Below, in pieces: positions 1 through 12,530 of a DNA stretch of 64,000 bases. The stretch is taken from NCBI GenBank assembly GCA_003254905.1, contig QANU01043359.1:151140-215139 (forward strand), given 5' to 3'. A model generated the notes under the pieces. It was not told the DNA's origin and ran no database searches. It saw nothing but the letters and a program-made list of their open reading frames with translations. The first letter of the stretch is position 1. The number at the start of each line of letters is the position of its first letter. Source of the DNA: Nissolia schottii. Its lineage: Eukaryota > Streptophyta > Magnoliopsida > Fabales > Fabaceae. Position numbers and translations under genes: made by a program.

Positions 1-391
1 GGTTTGAGTTCTTAACTGGGTTTTGTTTTGTTTTAAATTTTTGGAAGTCACTGTTGAAGTGGCTGTGATACACAGATTTTGGCTGCTACTTGGACACTAT
101 CAGCATGCTTTTGTTGACGGGGGATGTTTCAGCTGCAAAGTTCTGATTTTTCTTTTTTTTTTTTTTTTCTTTTGGAGGGGTTTTTTTTGATTCAGCACTG
201 ACATTTGAGCTAGCTTGAGCCACCCTTGGATGTTTTAAGCTTCTAAAGATTGCGGAACGTGGAGGAGGCTTCGTGTTGTTGAATTTGGAGCTTTTGTTGT
301 GTGGACTTGAAAGAAAGAAAGCAGCAATTACTTGCATTTTTTGGGAGGGGGGGTGAAAAAAGGTTGAACCTTTTTTGTTGGCGTTGCTTGG

Positions 392-484
392 ATGTTATTG
401 GACAAAACTTTGTGGCAGACACCAAAAAAAGGGGCTTTCTTTTTATCTTTGGTGAAAGTGGTTGGAAGAATGAGTTGGAATTAG
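392..484 (+). promoter_or_regulatory. Upstream ORF in the ARF leader (30 codons)
   Basis: An ATG at 392 opens a 30-codon frame that closes at TAG 482-484, about 150 bases before the ARF start. It ends MSWN and has no recognisable domain. Upstream ORFs in ARF transcripts are known to reduce translation and to depend on reinitiation factors in Arabidopsis. Whether this one lies in the mature transcript is inferred from position only. Confidence 0.35.
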
Positions 485-587
485 AATTGTGTTTAATTCT
501 GGTAAAACTTGGTGAACAAGGTTGAATCTCTTGTTGCTGAAGGAGAAAAGGCCAAGAAGTGTTGAATCTTGTTTTGGAGGGTCAATC

Positions 588-590
<3 letters not shown>

Positions 591-618
<28 letters not shown>
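591..618. repeat. AC dinucleotide microsatellite
   Basis: About 13 perfect AC units lie 15-40 bases upstream of the ARF start codon, inside the presumed 5' UTR. Length polymorphism between accessions is likely. Confidence 0.95.
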
Positions 619-622
<4 letters not shown>

Positions 623-632
623 AAAGGTTGCA

Positions 633-3600
633 ATGAAGGCTCCTTCCAATGGTTATCTGCCTAATGGTGGCGAAGGTGGGGTATTCTCAAAGGTTTACTT
701 ACTCATTATGTTTGTGTTCTTAACTTCTTCCTGTTTCATCAAACACTAACCTTGCTCCGTGACTGAGGATGACTGCTTTCATTGAAAATGCTGCTTTTTA
801 AATCTTGTTGAATTAATTTAATACCATTGTAGATCGAATGAACATGAGCACATCATGATAAAGGGATGTGGGTTTTCATCTGATTTTGTAGTAGCAATTT
901 TTTGGTTTTTTTGGGGTTAATTTTCGCGAGCTGTTTTCCCGGCCCTATTCTCCATGAGATGTTTTTTCTTTTTTTTTCTTTTTCCATGGACTGAATAAAT
1001 GTTATACTTTGGCTTATTACTTTGTCCTTAATTTGTTGTATTTTTCCACCCTTATTTTTTGGTCACGTTTTATTTTTTTCTGAATTAGAGAAGGAAGCTT
1101 TTTTAGTTGTATAGTCAAGTCCAAATGTGCTTGGTCTAAATTCTGTGGAATTGTTTGGTAAAATTTCTGAGAAAATCTACATTTTTTGTTGGGGTGTAGT
1201 TAGTATGCCATAATTGTGAAGAAAAAGGGTCAGTTATTACTTCTGAAATTTCAGTAATCTTTCTTTTTCTTCTTCTTTACGGATTTTCCTTTTTTTAATC
1301 TTTTTTTGCCTGAGAAGGTTGGAGGAGGGCATGAAAATGTCTTCTCTGTACTTGATAAGTCCAGATGAAAGATAAAAAAAAATAATGAGTCCGTCTTTTA
1401 TGGCATGTAAGAGATCCTGATCTGTATGGCCTCAAATTTAGAAAGTATAGAGTTTTCAAACTTGATTAAATTTCCTTTTCACATGGTTTTTCTTGAGCTT
1501 TCCATTTGCAACCAATTAGAGTACCGAATCTACTGTTAACAAGATCAGAAGAATGAGGAAAACAATATGCAACATCTGTTCCTTTGTTTCTGGCACTAAA
1601 AATGCTTTTTGTTAAGTTGTGAAAATATGCGCACAAATCGCACTGTCGAAGAAATTTTCCCCTTCTAGACCTATTAATCTTAAACAGCCTATGATGAATC
1701 TGAAGCAGTAAAGTTTTGTGTTTCTTTTAGCTCTTTAAACATGCTGTGTTTTTTGTCTTTCGACACGAATTCTACAATGTCAGTCTTTTTCTTCTGTGTT
1801 TCAACCCTTTAAAATTATAAACAAATATAGAAAGTTAAATGGTTCATGGTTACTGTTTAATATTTATATCTTTCAATTCAACAATGTAAACATTATGTAT
1901 GTGCTAATAACAGCAGAAAAGAAGACCATCAATTCTGAGTTATGGCATGCTTGTGCTGGGCCGTTGGTTTCTTTACCTCCGGTTGGAAGTCTCGTGGTTT
2001 ATTTTCCTCAAGGACACAGTGAGCAAGTATGTTTCTTATGCCATGATTCTACGAGCATGGTATATTCTTTTTTTTTGGTTTCTTATGTAAATTTCTTTTG
2101 ACTACTACCACTTTCAGGTTGCAGCATCCATGCAAAAGGAGGCCGACATCATACCCAGTTACCCTAACCTTCCGTCCAAATTGATTTGCATGCTTCACAA
2201 TGTTGTCCTGCATGTAGGTGGACTTTGCTCGTGATGTATCTATTCTGTGATAACAAAAACTTGTTAAGAAGTTCTTTAACCTGTCTATTGATATGCTTTT
2301 CTGTTTTGGATCAGGCTGATCCTGAAACAGATGAGGTCTATGCTCAAATGACCCTTCAACCTGTAAATAAAGTAGGTCAGCCGTTCAATCAAAGAATTTG
2401 TTAATATGTTTCTGGAATTTATTTCCCACCTTTTCTTTTAACACCCACCCAATAAGTCAATGATGTGGAACTTCATCAAATATTGTTTGATGTACTTGTT
2501 TTACAGTGTGATAAGGAAGCAATACTGGCATCAGACATGGGTCTCAAGCAAAACCAACAACCTACTGAATTCTTCTGCAAAACTCTCACGGCTAGTGACA
2601 CAAGCACACATGGTGGATTTTCTGTGCCTCGTAGAGCAGCTGAGAAAATATTCCCACCTCTGGTGCGTATATAACATTTCCATTTTTTCATTACTCTGGC
2701 AAGGCGTAGAAGGGTCTGTTTGGATTTTCCCCGTCACTGCTGACCAGAAGTGTGTTTGATAGGATTTTTCGATGCAACCTCCAGCTCAGGAGATTGGTGC
2801 CAAGGATTTGCACGATAGTACATGGACATTTAGACATATTTATCGCGGTATTGCCACTTGCCTAACCTTCATTGCCTTCGTCCTTTAATACTTTGTGATT
2901 GGATTGGTGTATTGCCACTTACTGATTGCGGTGTATGCGTTATTGCCAATCTGCTTGAACTAATATCTCCTAAACACTATCAGTTCAAAAAATAATCCTT
3001 GATCTTTGAAACTATATCTCAAGTGGTTCAACCAAAAATGAATATTGAAGTTGCATGTTTGTTTGATATTGATGTTTTAGATAGTTGAATGCTAAATTTG
3101 TTAGAATATTGGCTGCAGGACAACCAAAGAGGCATCTATTGACTACTGGTTGGAGTGTCTTTGTTAGCACAAAAAGACTGTTTGCCGGAGATTCTGTTCT
3201 TTTTATCAGGTAATTTTTTATTTTATTTTTTTGGACATGAAGGATTATATTTCTTTTTTTCAGCGGAAACTTCAGGAATAATTGTTACCCTGTCACTGGA
3301 CCAAAACTTTGTTGGGTTTTTTCAGGGATGAAAAACAGCAACTTCTTTTAGGCATAAAGCGTGCTAATAGACAGCAGCCAGCACTCTCTTCATCAGTAAT
3401 ATCCAGCGACAGCATGCATATTGGCATTCTTGCTGCTGCAGCTCATGCTGCTTCAAATAACAGTCCATTTACCATATTTTATAATCCGAGGTACTATTTC
3501 GCATGTATTTGATATGATATATTGGAATGAAATCCATTGAATATTTGTGACAGCCTCTTATAGACATATGTCAATTTAACAGGGCCAGCCCCTCTGAATT

Positions 3601-6600
3601 TGTAATTCCATTGGCCAAGTATAATAAGGCCTTGTACACTCAAGTTTCCCTTGGAATGCGATTTAGAATGACGTTTGAGACTGAGGAGTCAGGAGTACGC
3701 AGATACATGGGTACCATCACTGGGATCAGTGACTTGGATCCTGTCCGATGGAAAAATTCACAATGGCGCAATCTTCAGGTATTATTAAACCATCCATTTT
3801 TCATGGAGAAAGATATGCATTATTGGGATAACTGGATATAAATGGAAAAAAAATAATTTCACTCTTTCCTATGTTATGGAATTTGAGCACGAATATTTTT
3901 GTGGCCCGACTTGTTTCTATGTACTGTTTGATCATTGAGCAGTACTTTTTGTTTCATTAGTTTTGTTTAACTTATAGGACTTACGAGAAAAACTTGGAAA
4001 AAAAAAACTTATAACATGCATTATGGTTCAGTGTCGTATAATCTTCATATATGTGATCATCAGTGATACTACGTGGTTTACTGTAGCCAATTCCGAACTT
4101 CTGTACTAGCTTACTGAGGCAGTTAAGTTTTCAACTGTTAATAGGTTGGATGGGATGAATCAACAGCTGGTGATCGCCCGGGAAGAGTTTCGGTTTGGGA
4201 TATCGAACCAGTAGTGACTCCTTTCTACATTTGTCCACCTCCATTTTTTAGGCCCAAGTTCCCAAAGCAACCGGGAATGCCAGGTAGCAAGATTTCGCCC
4301 CACCCCTCTCCCTTAGCTAAATTCACTCACAAATTTCTTATTAGCTTCCATTGATTTTCTATGATTTTCTTCTGAACAAGTTTATTCTTTGATCACTTTA
4401 AACCTGCAAACAGTCCATCTTAAAAAAACATAAGTTTTCACTTTTATAAAAATATCAGATGTGTGTATGTTCATTACTTGTTGTGGGCATACTTCTTGTA
4501 TATGCGGTTGGAGTCTAGAAGCTGTGTTATAAAGTTTTAGATTAGCTCCATTGAAGTTATGTTTTTATTTTGAAAGAATTCAGTTTCTTAGCTAAGAAAT
4601 TGTTTTGCAGACACAAAAAAGTGATTTTGGGGTTGAATTGCAAAACATAGTTTCTCAAATCATTGAGATAGGAGTTTGTGGTCATTCTGTCCTGCTTCTT
4701 ATTAATTTCATGATACCAGTTTCAATTGTAGATAATTTTACTGTCATAAAAATCAACTGTTTTCATAAGTTATTTCCTAACATGAAAATGATATCAAGTT
4801 GTTTCTGTGCTAGTAGAATTTTTGAAGAGTAACTTTCAGAAAATCCATGTTATTCCTCTCTCCTTCTCCCATCACTAGGATGTTGTTGTGTATATAGATA
4901 GGTGATAACAGATGATCTTTGTTATTGATTTTGCAGAAGATGAGTCCGATATAGAAAATGCTTTCAAGAGAGCCATGCCCTGGCTTGGAGATGATCTTGG
5001 CATGAAGGATGCGTCGAGCTTAGTCTTTCCTGGGTTGAGTTTAGTGCAATGGATGAGCATGCAGCAGAATAATCAGTTCCCTGCTGCTCAATCTGCTTTT
5101 TTACCCCCATCCATGCTTTCACCTAATACCCTGCATGGTAACCTTAACAATGATCATCCATCCAAGATATTGAACTTCCAAGCCCCGGTCCTCTCTTCAC
5201 CAAATCTTCAATTTAACAAACCTAATTTACCGAACCAAGTCAACCAGCTGCAACAGTCCCCAGCCAACCAGTTGCAACAGTCCCCAATGTCATGGCCTCA
5301 GCAACAGCAACAGCAACAGCAGCACAAGCTGCAGTCGTTGTTGCAATCGCCTATAAACCAACTCCAGCAGCAGCAGAGGCAACAGCAGCAACAGCAGCTA
5401 CCTGAGCCACAGCAACAACAGCCCCAACTGCCTCAACAGAGAGCACAGCAGCCCCAACAGCCGCAGCCACAGCAGCTGCAGCAACAGCAACAGTCGAGTC
5501 AACAAAACATTATGAATAATGGGGTAGTTACTTCTAACCAGATTTCAAATCAGTGTGTACAACAACCGCTAACCTACTCTCAGCTTCAGCAACAACAATT
5601 AATCTCAGGCAGTATGCCACCCCAACAAAGTATCCAACCTCCCAGTAAGAATACATTGCTAATGACATCTTTACCACAAGACTCTCAATTTCAGCAACAG
5701 ATAGACCAGCAATCTAGTCCCTTACAGAGACAGCAGCAGCAGCAGCAGCAGGCACAGTTGCAACAATCTCCATTGCAGTTCCTGCAACAAAGCCTATCAC
5801 AGAGGGCACCACAGCAACCTCAAGGGGCCCCATTGTCACAGCAAAACCCCTCAGAGCTACAGTTACAGTTGCTGCAGAAACTGCAGCAGCAACAGCAACA
5901 ACAGCAACTTCTTTCCACGTCTAGCTCACTTTTGCAGTCTCAGATTCTACAGCAACAAAATAATCATCAGCAAAACCAGCAATTGCAGCATCTGCCTCAA
6001 ACACAGAATCAGCCTCAACAGCCTGGCAATAATGCATTCTCAACGGAGAAACATCTCAACAGCAACAGCTTCACCTCTTCACCTCTGATGCAATCGCAAC
6101 AGTTTCCTGTGAGCCAACCCCAGAATTCACAGAAATCACCCGCAACTACTAGACCTCCCTCTAGTATAACCGATGTAGATGCACCATCATGCTCAACTTC
6201 GCCATCTACTAATACCTGCCAGATATCTCCGCAAAACCTCCTAAAAAGAAATCAACAAATACCAGCCACAATAGGGGGGGTTTCGGTAGTTGAGCCAACT
6301 AATAGTATGATTCACGAGCTTCAGAGTAAGTCTGATATGCAGGTCAAGCATGAATTATCCAATGTAAAAGGACCTGACCGGCTAAAGTTTAAAGGGACAA
6401 TCAGTGATCAGCTGGAAGCTTCTTCTTCCGGAACATCTTACTGTATTGATCCTGGTAACATCCACCAGAACTTTCAACTTCCTAACTTCTGCATGGATGG
6501 TGACGTCCAATCACACCCCAGGAACAATTTGCCATTTTCCTCCAATCTTGATGGATTAACACCTGATACTATACTCTCAAGGGGTTATGACTCTCAGAAA

Positions 6601-9600
6601 GATCTTCAAAACTTGCTGTCTAATTATGGTGGTGCTCCAAGAGACATTGAAACTGAGCTGTCCACTGCTGCCATCAGTTCGCAGTCATTTGGGGTGCTGA
6701 ACATGACTTTTAAGCCCGGTTGCTCAAGTGATATTGCCATGAATGATACTGGGGTTTTGAATAATGGCTTATGGGCTAACCAGACTCAACGAATGCGAAC
6801 ATACACTAAGGTTTGTATTCTTTGAGAAATTTATAAATCTTTTAAATTTGGTACATTTACTGCATACGTTTGGTTCTTCAATCATTAATGCAATGGGGAG
6901 AAGTAGGAATGTCATGCAATTTTAAGATGCTGTGTTAGTACCCATGTAATTATTAAATTATTCAAATAAGAGGACGGCGTTAAATATGTTGTGGTAGCAT
7001 AGGAATTATTAATGCAAAACAATTAGGGAAATGTATGAAGAGGAGGATAATTAGAGAAATGAATGCAAACGAGGACAGCTGGGAAATGAGTCAGGAAATT
7101 AACATAGGAGGAATTGCAGGGTGTGGGCAGCAGAGACAATAATTAGGGAATCATATGAGGAATTACAGGGTGCCAGCCGCAGAGAAAGTAAATTAGGATG
7201 ACTAGGACAAAGAGAAGAGGAATGGCTGCAGCTAGCTATATACGAGAAAGAATCAAGCTGAAGGGGGGGTAGGCAAGAACCAAGAGGAACTAAGAGGGCT
7301 AAGGGTCCCTTAATACCTAGGCTTGTTCTTTATTTGTTCTCTTTACTTTTTCTGCATTTCTACTTGTATTACTGTTTCTGGTTCTGTGATTGAATTTTCC
7401 CATTGGAAATGTTAGTTCGGTAACATCCCGCTTTTTCCGTTAGTAAAGATTCCATAAATTAAATAAGGGAAATACGCCTCACACAAGCTTTTAGGTTAAA
7501 ATGTCTGCAGAAGAAATTCTGCTTAGTTTCGTAAAATTCTGCAGACACTAAAACGGATCCTTTTTGTTCTCCAAGTGTAATGGTATATCTAAGGTATCTG
7601 TAAAATATAAGGTTATGGAAGAAAGTTCACAAATACCTTAGATTAACTCAAATCTTGTACAAGAAAAATTAATGGATCACAAGGATGTGATCAGAATATT
7701 TTTCGGATAACTGTACGCAAAGTACCGGGACAGCTAACGACCAAACATGATCAAAATTGGTCAGCATTTGATCTTAGAAAAATCAAGAAGCAAGGTCGGC
7801 CATGGAAGGAAGAAGTACACGGCCTAGGTGAGCCCAAGTGGCCAAAATTCAAGAAACTTCACTTATGACTAAGCATGGTGAGTCATAAGCTTAGTCACCA
7901 CCTAAACAAGTGAAATTACAACTTTACCCTTGGCTTCTTAAGGAAGCTAACCGGCCTTGTGGCCTATAAATAGGACCAAGAGCTCTTCAAATGGAAAAAG
8001 GCATGGGAAGCTTGGCAAAACTCTGCCGGTTTATGCACTCCGCTATTACTCCGCCAAAACTACAGTTACAATAGTTTCTGTTTAGTCCAAACCCAAATTC
8101 TCCATAATCTTCTACTTAGAAACCATTCTTTATTTCCTTTAGACAAGAATCTCCATCCATCATTTTTAAGAACGCTTTCGATAGCAAGGACACGGGAAGC
8201 AAGGCTTTTGGAGTTTCTGCAGACGTGTGGAAGCTTTAGTCTCCATGTGGGTAAATCGACTTATCCACTGTCTATGTGGTTTTTGCTAGATGATATATGA
8301 TGTTAGGATGTCTTTTATGTGACCTTGTTATATATATATATATGTTGTTGATGATTGTCTGGATCTGCTGGTGCTGTCTGTGATTCTGTCAGAATTTAGG
8401 AAAACCTAAGACGGAAATAGGTATATGACATGATTTTGAAGGGATCTGTATGCTAAGATTTTTATCATGAAAAACTAATGTTATTTTTGGATTCTACACG
8501 AAAAATTGAGTAGGGATGTCAAGTTTTATGATTTTTGGAGTCCACGATGAATTTCTCAACAAACAGGCAGAAAACGGGGTTTTTAAGAAAAAGGGCAAAA
8601 CGGGAATTTCACGTCTTGAGACTTAAAAACTGGGTTGGTTTTCAGAAAATATGGGTTTAGAACCATCAAAAACCTTAAGGGCAAGTCTTGAGTCCATCGG
8701 GTTTTTGAGAACAAAAATTCTAAAGAAAACAAGGTGTTTAGGGGGGGGGCGAAATGGTAATTTTGGAAAAAGGGGTAAAATTGGAATTTTTGTAATGCTA
8801 AGGTCAGAATTTGAAATTTTAGACATGGGAAATGATCTTAGGACTAGCAAGAACCTTGGGGTAAGGTTTTAGACCTCTCCGGTTTATGATCGCAAATTTC
8901 TGACAGAAACCAGACGTTTGTTTTGCTAGTTGCTAGGTTTACGTTTGTTATGTTTAATACATGAGATTATGTTCCTTATATGTGAAGTTAGTGCTATTAT
9001 ATGATTGATGTTATGAGTTATGTGAAGTTAGTGATAGTATATGATTGATGTTACTAGTTATGTGAAGTTAGTGATGTTATACGATTGATGTTATGAGTTA
9101 TTTGAAGTTAGGGATATTATGACTACTATATGAGCTATATGAAGTTAGTGATATGATACAATTGATGTTATGAATTATGTGAAGTTATATGTTATATGAT
9201 GTGATGTATGATGAAGATGATGATATGAGGTATTGAATTGTGCTTATATGAACTGTTGCAACAAATACTGAACTGTGCACATGATGATGATGATGATGAT
9301 GATGATGGGAAAAAGCCCCTCTAGAAGGGCTGAGGACTCGACTTTTGGGGAAGGTCTAAGTCCCAGTCGAGTCGTAGGTCCGACCCTAACGCCATTATAG
9401 GATGGTCACCTCGGTCTTGGTTGGCGAGAATTACGGGGTCAAGACACTTCAGGTGAGACCCTTCAGGTTTAGTGCGACCTGGTCGCCATGATGCGGGTTG
9501 TAAGCGTGGTTGTAGCGGTGTGGTCCGCTGCTACAAGGGACGAGGGCATAACTGCTTATAAGGACAGCCTTATAGAGCATAACTATAAGTGGATGCCAGC

Positions 9601-11791
9601 TGAAGCTTATAATTAAAATGGGCATGGTTATAAGTGGAAGCTAGCTGAAACTTGTAGATAAAATGGTTTTCAGAAAATGAGGATGTTGAGACAGTAGTGT
9701 AGCTATGTGAATTACGTGACAGTATGTGACTATATGTGATTTAGGAGTCAGGCTAGAGAACAGATGACGTAGATAATGAAGAATAGGTTCCCCGATCGCC
9801 AAGTAATCTAGATGAAGCTACTCAGGTTTAGCAGGAATATTAATAACTAGTAGGAACATAGTATAACTGTGACACCTAGAGACCCCTGAGTGGCGGAATC
9901 ATAATTGAGTATGAAACGAGTTACGACGATTAAGGTTTCCCACTGAGAACGCAGTGTTCTCATCCCCCACTCCTTTATGGTTCTAAGCGAGTACAACGAG
10001 GATGCAGAGGACGTCAGAGCAGTGCAAGCAATACAAGGACAAGCAACACTGAAGAAGATGGACAGAGGAATAGGGAAATCAAAGCTACGATAAAGATACT
10101 GCACTAGTCCTTAGTCAGTAGGCTATATGTTTATACTACTATGTAATTGTACGTAACATCTATAATATTACATGTGTAACTATTTGTGAATATATGACAT
10201 GGACCTTTGGTTGCTATGAATGTTGAATATACCTAATTAATATTAGTTAAGTATGCTACGTTACCACTCACAATATATGTTTTGTGGAGAACCAGGCTCA
10301 TATTTTATACTATGATACGTATTAAGAAAAGTTGAAATTTGGTCCATATTTCTGGGTAACTGTATTTTTAAACTCATAAGCGAGACTAAGTATTATTCCC
10401 AACCAAAAGAGATAACAACCTAGTCAGCAGGTTTGTGACTTAAGCGTGGACTAGCTAGCTAGGGTGTTTCAAGTTCCTTCATTAGTAAACAGTATTTTCA
10501 GTATATTTGAGTAGATACTAGGTTCCTATCATGGTGAAATCAAACATTGTGGTGGTATTTGTTCATGGTGGATCCATTTTCTATATACTCATGGAGTTGG
10601 TTTGTCTGAGATTCTTAGTTTGCCTCTTGGTAAAACCCGCCCCCTTTCTCCCAGAGTGACATTGGTAGTGTTTCTCTCTTTTTTTCTATCTCATCTACTT
10701 TTTTATAATAACAAAATAATTTGTTTTTAATCATCCACTTGCTATTCTGATGCTGCTCAACAAAGGAAATATTATCATGGTTGATCTAGATGAATGTTTT
10801 TGGTTGCATCTCCTTTACGCTTGTTAAAACTCAAATTAGGCCCAAAAGTATAAAATTTGAATATTATTGTTTGAAATTACTTTGTTATATATGCAAACTT
10901 CACTGAATATAAATTTTACCTTAAAGCTGCACTTTTTAGTACTTAATCTGTATTATTCTTTTGAGACTATTTGACAATAAAGTGGGTACCTTCCGCTCAT
11001 AGTTATTTTGAGTGGAAAAAAATATTCCTAAATATTCCTAAAGTCGTGTCATCTGGAAACCAACCTCTGATGCTTTGACCTTATCTTCCTGTGTTTATTA
11101 TGTATTGTTTGTTTGGATGGTGTTCTCAACTGCTGGATACTTGCATATGTTGTAGGTTCAAAAATGTGGCTCTGTTGGAAGATGTATCGATGTCACCCGT
11201 TACAAGGGATATGAGGAACTTCGCCATGATTTGGCTCGCATGTTTGGGATCGAAGGGCAGTTAGAAGATCCTCAGAGGACTGAGTGGAAACTAGTCTACG
11301 TGGATCATGAAAACGACATCCTTCTTGTTGGTGACGACCCTTGGGAGTAAGTAGTTTAATTGCTTTGAGCTGTGTTAGGTACGAGGGACAGGACAAGGGG
11401 CACTAAAGTTGGGATAGAGGGGTACAATTTTTTTGCTTGGGGGACACTAAATTGAGGCCTGGAGGGACAAGACTTTTCTCTATCTCTGTCCCGTGATTTT
11501 GTCCCTTGGTCTTGTCCCTAGGACCAAACACAGCCTTGTAATCAATAGCTCCTTCAGTCTCGGCTATTGTGTTTTATTTTACTTAACCTTCAACTTGCAA
11601 TTCCTTGCAGAGAATTTGTAAGCTGTGTCCAGAGCATAAAGATTTTGTCGTCTGTTGAGGTGCAGCAAATGAGCTTGGATGGGGATCTAGGTCAAGTTCC
11701 GATCGCCAATCAAGCTTGTAGCGGGACGGAAGGCGGCAATGCATGGAGGGGACAGTATGATGATAACTCTGCCGCCTCATTTAACAGATGA
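633..11791 (+). CDS. Auxin response factor, ARF7/ARF19 clade, glutamine-rich activator
   Basis: A transcription factor that binds AuxRE DNA and activates auxin-responsive genes; Aux/IAA proteins repress it through the C-terminal PB1 domain. Coding exons by splice sites and phase: 633-675, 1917-2026, 2118-2213, 2315-2371, 2507-2662, 2763-2847, 3119-3209, 3326-3490, 3583-3778, 4145-4283, 4937-6810, 11156-11346, 11611-11791, giving 1127 residues with every phase consistent. The start MKAPSNG is typical of the clade. The B3 domain is about residues 120-230 ([24 protein letters not shown]), the ARF domain about 250-335, a poly-Q middle region about 475-750 marks an activator, and PB1 is about 1004-1095 with acidic motif [14 protein letters not shown]. 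The first donor is the least certain, and a CAGCAG acceptor at exon 2 allows one extra residue. Oddities: C for the usual Y in NKCDKE, and small B3 changes. Confidence 0.93.
8981..9200. repeat. 40-base minisatellite inside the solo LTR
   Basis: Units starting at 8981, 9021, 9061 and 9101 have a period of exactly 40 bases (core TGTGAAGTTAGTGAT), followed by one or two decayed units to about 9200. It lies downstream of the LTR TATA box and is absent from the shorter related LTR at 27.8-29.0 kb. Confidence 0.9.
9281..9306. repeat. ATG trinucleotide microsatellite
   Basis: About nine ATG/GAT units in the solo LTR, followed at 9313-9331 by a small hairpin (AGCCC paired with GGGCT). Confidence 0.9.
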
Positions 11792-12530
11792 AGATGTCAA
11801 GCATTGACATTTTTATTTGGAACAGCCAACTTGTATATTTTGAGAGGAGATGGAGGACTAACTTAACCCTTACAAGTTTCTTCTTGGTGCTTCTCTATTT
11901 ACACAAAATGGAAAGGAAACATATTCACTGCTAAAGATGCCATTGACAGGGTAATTGTAGAAGAGGTGGCATACATCATTGCTTCCAGCTCTATATCAAC
12001 AGTGGTGAGTGAGAAGTTTAGATCCTTAGATGTACCATTCCATTAATCTTGCAGATCCTTCCTTGGATTATGCTCTTCTTGTGGGTGTAGTGCACTAGTT
12101 CTTGGTTAGGATTTTTTATTTTTTCTTCTTTTTGCTCTCCTTTTTTCTTTTTTTGGGCAAGGTGCGGCCATATAGGTTTGCTAGTATCGTTCTTATATGG
12201 AGATTATTTAGTTACTTACACGGTTACACATTTGTAAATCTTATGGTTGTTAAAGTTAGGTGAGGAAGTGAGTAATTAACTGATGACTGGGACAAACATA
12301 ACAATGAATGTCTATTCTAGCATTTTTACACAGCTATGATGATGCACATGCATATTGTATGAGTATATGCATCAAATATTGATGCCTTGAACATTTTCAC
12401 GTGCAAAGATTTTCCTACGTGTCAATTATGCATTGCTGTCCCCATGTTCCTATGGTGGGCTTGGGGGTATGCTCAGCTGGTGATAATAATTTGGCTTTGC
12501 TGGGGAAGTCGATGTTCGTTCTGTTTCTTC
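11792..12530 (+). other. ARF 3' UTR and flank
   Basis: The sequence after the ARF stop is T-rich with no recognisable gene. The 3' UTR probably ends in the first 400-500 bases. A polyadenylation site cannot be assigned with confidence. Confidence 0.4.

Larger units (their letters stand above)
1..632 (+). promoter_or_regulatory. Leader and upstream region of the ARF gene
   Basis: This is the sequence before the ARF start codon at 633. It is T/G-rich, with homopolymer tracts, several upstream ATGs and a long AC microsatellite just before the start. I see no protein homology in its short reading frames. The transcription start cannot be placed from sequence, so part or all of this may be 5' UTR; long leaders are common in this gene family. 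Confidence 0.5.
7414..10476 (+). mobile_element. Solo LTR of an LTR retrotransposon in ARF intron 11
   Basis: The LTR body is 7419-10471 (3053 bases), flanked by a perfect 5-base duplication AGTTC at 7414-7418 and 10472-10476. It starts GGTAACATCCC (first base changed from T) and ends GGGTGTTTCA, the short inverted ends of an LTR. A TATAAATA box near 7965 follows a U3-like stretch in the same orientation as the host gene. No internal coding region remains, so unequal recombination between the two LTRs probably removed it. A shorter relative lies at 27776-28952. Confidence 0.88.

Noticed and set aside
4912-4936. Start of the ARF Q-rich frame at an ATG inside intron 10
   Set aside because: The acceptor TTTTGCAG ends at 4936, and the protein is continuous with exon 10, so the upstream codons are intron.
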